Assembly: GCF_024585165.1 (NCBI RefSeq)
Contig: NZ_CP029008.1
Location: 3,038,001-3,102,000, forward strand
Direction of reading: 5' to 3'
Length of the DNA stretch: 64,000 nucleotides
Source of the DNA: Bradyrhizobium sp. WBOS07
Lineage (GTDB): Bacteria; Pseudomonadota; Alphaproteobacteria; Rhizobiales; Xanthobacteraceae
Shown piece after piece: positions 61,872-64,000 of the stretch. Positions within the stretch are counted from its first letter, which is position 1. Each line of letters starts with the position of its first letter. The notes beneath the pieces were generated by a model, which had not been told where the DNA came from, made no database searches, and saw nothing but the letters and a program-made list of their open reading frames with translations. The position numbers and the translations under genes are program-made.

Positions 61872-61982
61872 CGATAGGGGCGCTCGGGCGACCCTTTACG
61901 GGACACCTGCCTAAAAATGTCACATCTTGAGGGAACCATTCGCCGCTTGCGGCGTTTGCCCCCGTCGAGGCGGGGTCCGGGA

Positions 61983-63503
61983 ATGGTCGAAAAGTTCAGT
62001 CAACAGAGAGACTTGTTCGAGAGCGAACGCAGTTTCCGGCTGTTGGTTGAGGGAGTTGCGGACTACGCCCTCTATATGCTCGATCCCAAGGGGATCATCA
62101 CCAGCTGGAACATCGGCGGCGAGCGCATAAAGGGCTATTCGCCCGAGGAGATCCTCGGCCAGCATTTCTCCCGCTTCTACACCGAGACCGACCGCGCCAA
62201 CGGCAAGCCGGCCCGTGCGCTCGGTATCGCCAGGGAAAAGGGCCGCTATGAGGAGGAAGGCTGGCGCGTCCGCAAGGACGGCACGTTCTTCTGGGCCAGC
62301 GTCGTGATCGATCCGATCTACGAGGACGGCGAACTGGTCGGATTCGCCAAGATCACGCGCGACATCACCGAACGCCGCAATGCCCAGATCAAGCTCGAGA
62401 CGATGCACAAGCAGCTCGCCGAGTCCCAGAAATTCGACGCGCTCGGTCAACTCACCGGCGGGGTCGCCCACGACTTCAACAACCTCCTGATGATCATCAG
62501 CGGCAGCCTCCACATGCTGAAGCGAGGCGCCGACGACGCGGACAAGCTCCAGCGCGCGATCTCGGCGATCGAGACTGCGACCCGGCGCGGCGCGGCGCTG
62601 ACCAACCAGTTGCTCACCTTCGCGCGGCGGCAGAGCGTGAACCCGCAGGCGATCGATTTCGCCGAACGCATCGCCGCGATCCGCGAGGTACTCGATGCCG
62701 GCGTCGGCAGCTCCGTCCGGCTGGCACTCGACGTCGACCGCGACGTCTGGCCGATCAAGACCGACGCCTCCGAGCTCGAGACCGCGCTGCTCAACCTCGT
62801 CATCAACGCCCGCGACGCCATGCCCGACGGCGGCACGGTGACCATCGGCGCGCGCAATGTCGTGCTCGACGAAGCGTCCTTCGCCGGCGACTTCGTCGCG
62901 ATCAACGTCACCGACACCGGGCTCGGCATCCCCTCCGACGTGCTCGACAAGATCTTCGAGCCGTTCTTCACGACCAAGCCGATCGGAAAAGGCACGGGCC
63001 TCGGCCTGTCTCAGGTGCACGGCTTCGCGCATCAGGCCGGCGGCACCGTGAAAGTCGCAAGCGAACTCGGCAAGGGCACCACCTTCACCGTCCTGTTGCC
63101 GCGCGGAGAAGACGCGCCATCGCAGGACACGCAGGGGGAGCCGGCGTTCCGGGGCAGCGGCACGGTGTTGCTGGTGGAGGACAATCCGGACGTCGCCCTC
63201 GTCAGCATCGGCCTGCTGGAGCAGCTGGGCTACCAGGTGCGCCGGGTCGCCGACGCCGAATCGGCCTTGCGCGAGATCGAGACCAACGGCGTCGACTTCG
63301 TGTTCTCGGACATCGTCATGCCTGGCAAGATGGATGGCCTCACCCTCGCCTATCATCTCCGCCAGATTCGCCCCGGCCTGCCGATCTTGCTCGCCACCGG
63401 CTACAGCGAGGTCGCCGCCGGCGTGCGTGGCGACTTCCCGATCCTGCGCAAGCCGTATGAGATCCACGAGCTCAGCGAGGCCATCGCCAAGCTGCCGAGG
63501 TGA
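61983..63503 (+). CDS. PAS-containing hybrid histidine kinase
   Basis: 506 residues, soluble. PAS domain about 15-130 ([20 protein letters not shown] then [19 protein letters not shown]), HisKA with the phospho-acceptor His 163 in [11 protein letters not shown], HATPase_c ([32 protein letters not shown]), and a C-terminal receiver domain ([14 protein letters not shown], acceptor Asp in SDIVMPG, Lys in LRKPYE). No membrane segment, so the signal is cytosolic. Start taken at 61983; an ATG at 61917 is in frame but adds an Arg/Pro-rich leader. No separate response regulator or target operon adjoins, so the output is unknown. Confidence 0.9.
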   Translation: MVEKFSQQRDLFESERSFRLLVEGVADYALYMLDPKGIITSWNIGGERIKGYSPEEILGQHFSRFYTETDRANGKPARALGIAREKGRYEEEGWRVRKDGTFFWASVVIDPIYEDGELVGFAKITRDITERRNAQIKLETMHKQLAESQKFDALGQLTGGVAHDFNNLLMIISGSLHMLKRGADDADKLQRAISAIETATRRGAALTNQLLTFARRQSVNPQAIDFAERIAAIREVLDAGVGSSVRLALDVDRDVWPIKTDASELETALLNLVINARDAMPDGGTVTIGARNVVLDEASFAGDFVAINVTDTGLGIPSDVLDKIFEPFFTTKPIGKGTGLGLSQVHGFAHQAGGTVKVASELGKGTTFTVLLPRGEDAPSQDTQGEPAFRGSGTVLLVEDNPDVALVSIGLLEQLGYQVRRVADAESALREIETNGVDFVFSDIVMPGKMDGLTLAYHLRQIRPGLPILLATGYSEVAAGVRGDFPILRKPYEIHELSEAIAKLPR

Positions 63504-63525
63504 GGCCCTCGATCGGTGAACACCT

Positions 63526-63649
63526 CGTAGGGTGGGCAAAGCGACTTGTCCGCCGTAGCTCGAAGAGCGAAGGCGGAAGCGTGCCCACGATCTTTCGCAA
63601 TCGACAGAGATGGTGGGCATGGCGGAATTGCGCCTTTGCCCACCCTACG
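63526..63649. repeat. GTAGGGTGGGCAAAG-type palindromic repeat, copy 3
   Basis: Opens CGTAGGGTGGGCAAAGCG, closes GCGCCTTTGCCCACCCTACG. Inner arms are GCGTGCCCACGATC and AGATGGTGGGCATGGCG. This copy has an extra insert ACTTGTCCGCCGTAGCTCGA (63543 on) inside the left arm relative to copies 1 and 2. Lies between the kinase stop and the convergent acylphosphatase gene. Confidence 0.78.
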
Positions 63650-63706
63650 AGACCAACTTAGTTGTGCGACGTTTGCCTTTTTCCGCGACCGGCGCACAGA
63701 CAGCAC

Positions 63707-64000
63707 CTACACCGTCGGCAACACCGAAAACGCTTCCCCTGCCCGGCGCAGATTCAACTCATCCGCACCGGCGGTCTCGCTCGTCACGCTGTCGACGCGC
63801 GAGGATGGCGGGCCGTGGCGGCACAGTGCGACCATGTCGGCAACGTGGTGGGGCGCGCCGGCGAACAGTGCTTCCACGCTGCCGTCGCGGCGATTGCGAA
63901 CCCAGCCTTCGAGGCCGCTCGCCGTCGCCTGATACTCGACCCAGGCCCGATAGCCGACGCCCTGCACGCGCCCGCGGATCATCACCTGGAGAATCGCCCG
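63707..64000 (-). CDS. acylphosphatase, 5' end outside window
   Basis: At least 98 residues. The frame stays open to the window edge, encoding RAILQV before [15 protein letters not shown], so the true start is probably a few codons beyond base 64000 rather than the GTG at 63985. [11 protein letters not shown] contains the catalytic Arg, and [13 protein letters not shown] the catalytic Asn. Hydrolyses acyl phosphates; small soluble enzyme. Convergent with the hybrid kinase, with a palindromic repeat between. Confidence 0.92.
   Translation of the reverse strand, partial: RAILQVMIRGRVQGVGYRAWVEYQATASGLEGWVRNRRDGSVEALFAGAPHHVADMVALCRHGPPSSRVDSVTSETAGADELNLRRAGEAFSVLPTV

Overview
The window is about 64 kb of GC-rich alphaproteobacterial chromosome. 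Gene content (Liv-type ABC systems, thu-like sugar operon, RadA, PurF, Der, PrfC, LipB), codon use and several families of short palindromic intergenic elements point to Bradyrhizobium or a close relative (inference from memory; nothing was searched). I see no transposase, integrase, prophage or CRISPR array. The only mobile-type cargo is one HigBA-type toxin-antitoxin pair beside a tRNA-Leu(GAG) gene.

Layout. 1-8.8 kb: end of a TauE/SafE permease, a periplasmic binding protein translationally coupled to a membrane GGDEF-EAL protein, radA, cvpA, purF and an SDR. 8.8-10.7 kb: a lone Liv-type binding protein and a repeat-rich gap in which the 3' end of the next gene has been duplicated. 10.6-21.7 kb, mostly minus strand: MFS exporter, der, small lipoprotein, YfgM-like protein, acyl-CoA-synthetase-like ligase, NnrU, TonB-like protein, prfC, a Gdx guanidinium exporter on the plus strand with a two-hairpin guanidine-II (mini-ykkC) riboswitch, Pit phosphate transporter and its DUF47 partner. 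21.8-26.5 kb: complete Liv operon (minus). 26.8-28.6 kb: PAS_5 protein, ArsC/Spx-like protein, CsaA and a TetR remnant. 28.6-35.4 kb: thu-like carbohydrate operon (binding protein, two permeases, Gfo/Idh/MocA, ThuA, LacI; no ATPase) divergent from a D-xylose-dehydrogenase-like SDR.

35.6-57.8 kb is the most striking region: about twenty plus-strand genes packed nearly without gaps. It has a second full Liv-type importer whose LivF subunit is fused to a Tm-1-like domain, a PEP-hydrolase-family TIM barrel, a 968-residue flotillin with a 44-residue (4 x 11) repeat, two tandem SRPBCC proteins, a CoxM/CoxS/CoxL-type molybdenum hydroxylase whose catalytic subunit is split in two genes, MoxR and VWA maturation factors, an amidohydrolase, an AHL-lactonase-like enzyme, an SMP-30/isochorismatase fusion lacking the expected cysteine, and an azoreductase-like flavoprotein. 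I read it as import plus molybdo-hydroxylase-initiated breakdown of an unknown, probably cyclic or lactone-forming compound, possibly organised on a flotillin scaffold.

57.8-64 kb: toxin-antitoxin pair, tRNA-Leu, an isolated fliN-like gene, lipB, a tautomerase divergent from a LysR regulator, a hybrid histidine kinase and the 3' part of an acylphosphatase gene. Large open frames opposite many genes are GC-driven shadows and are not annotated.
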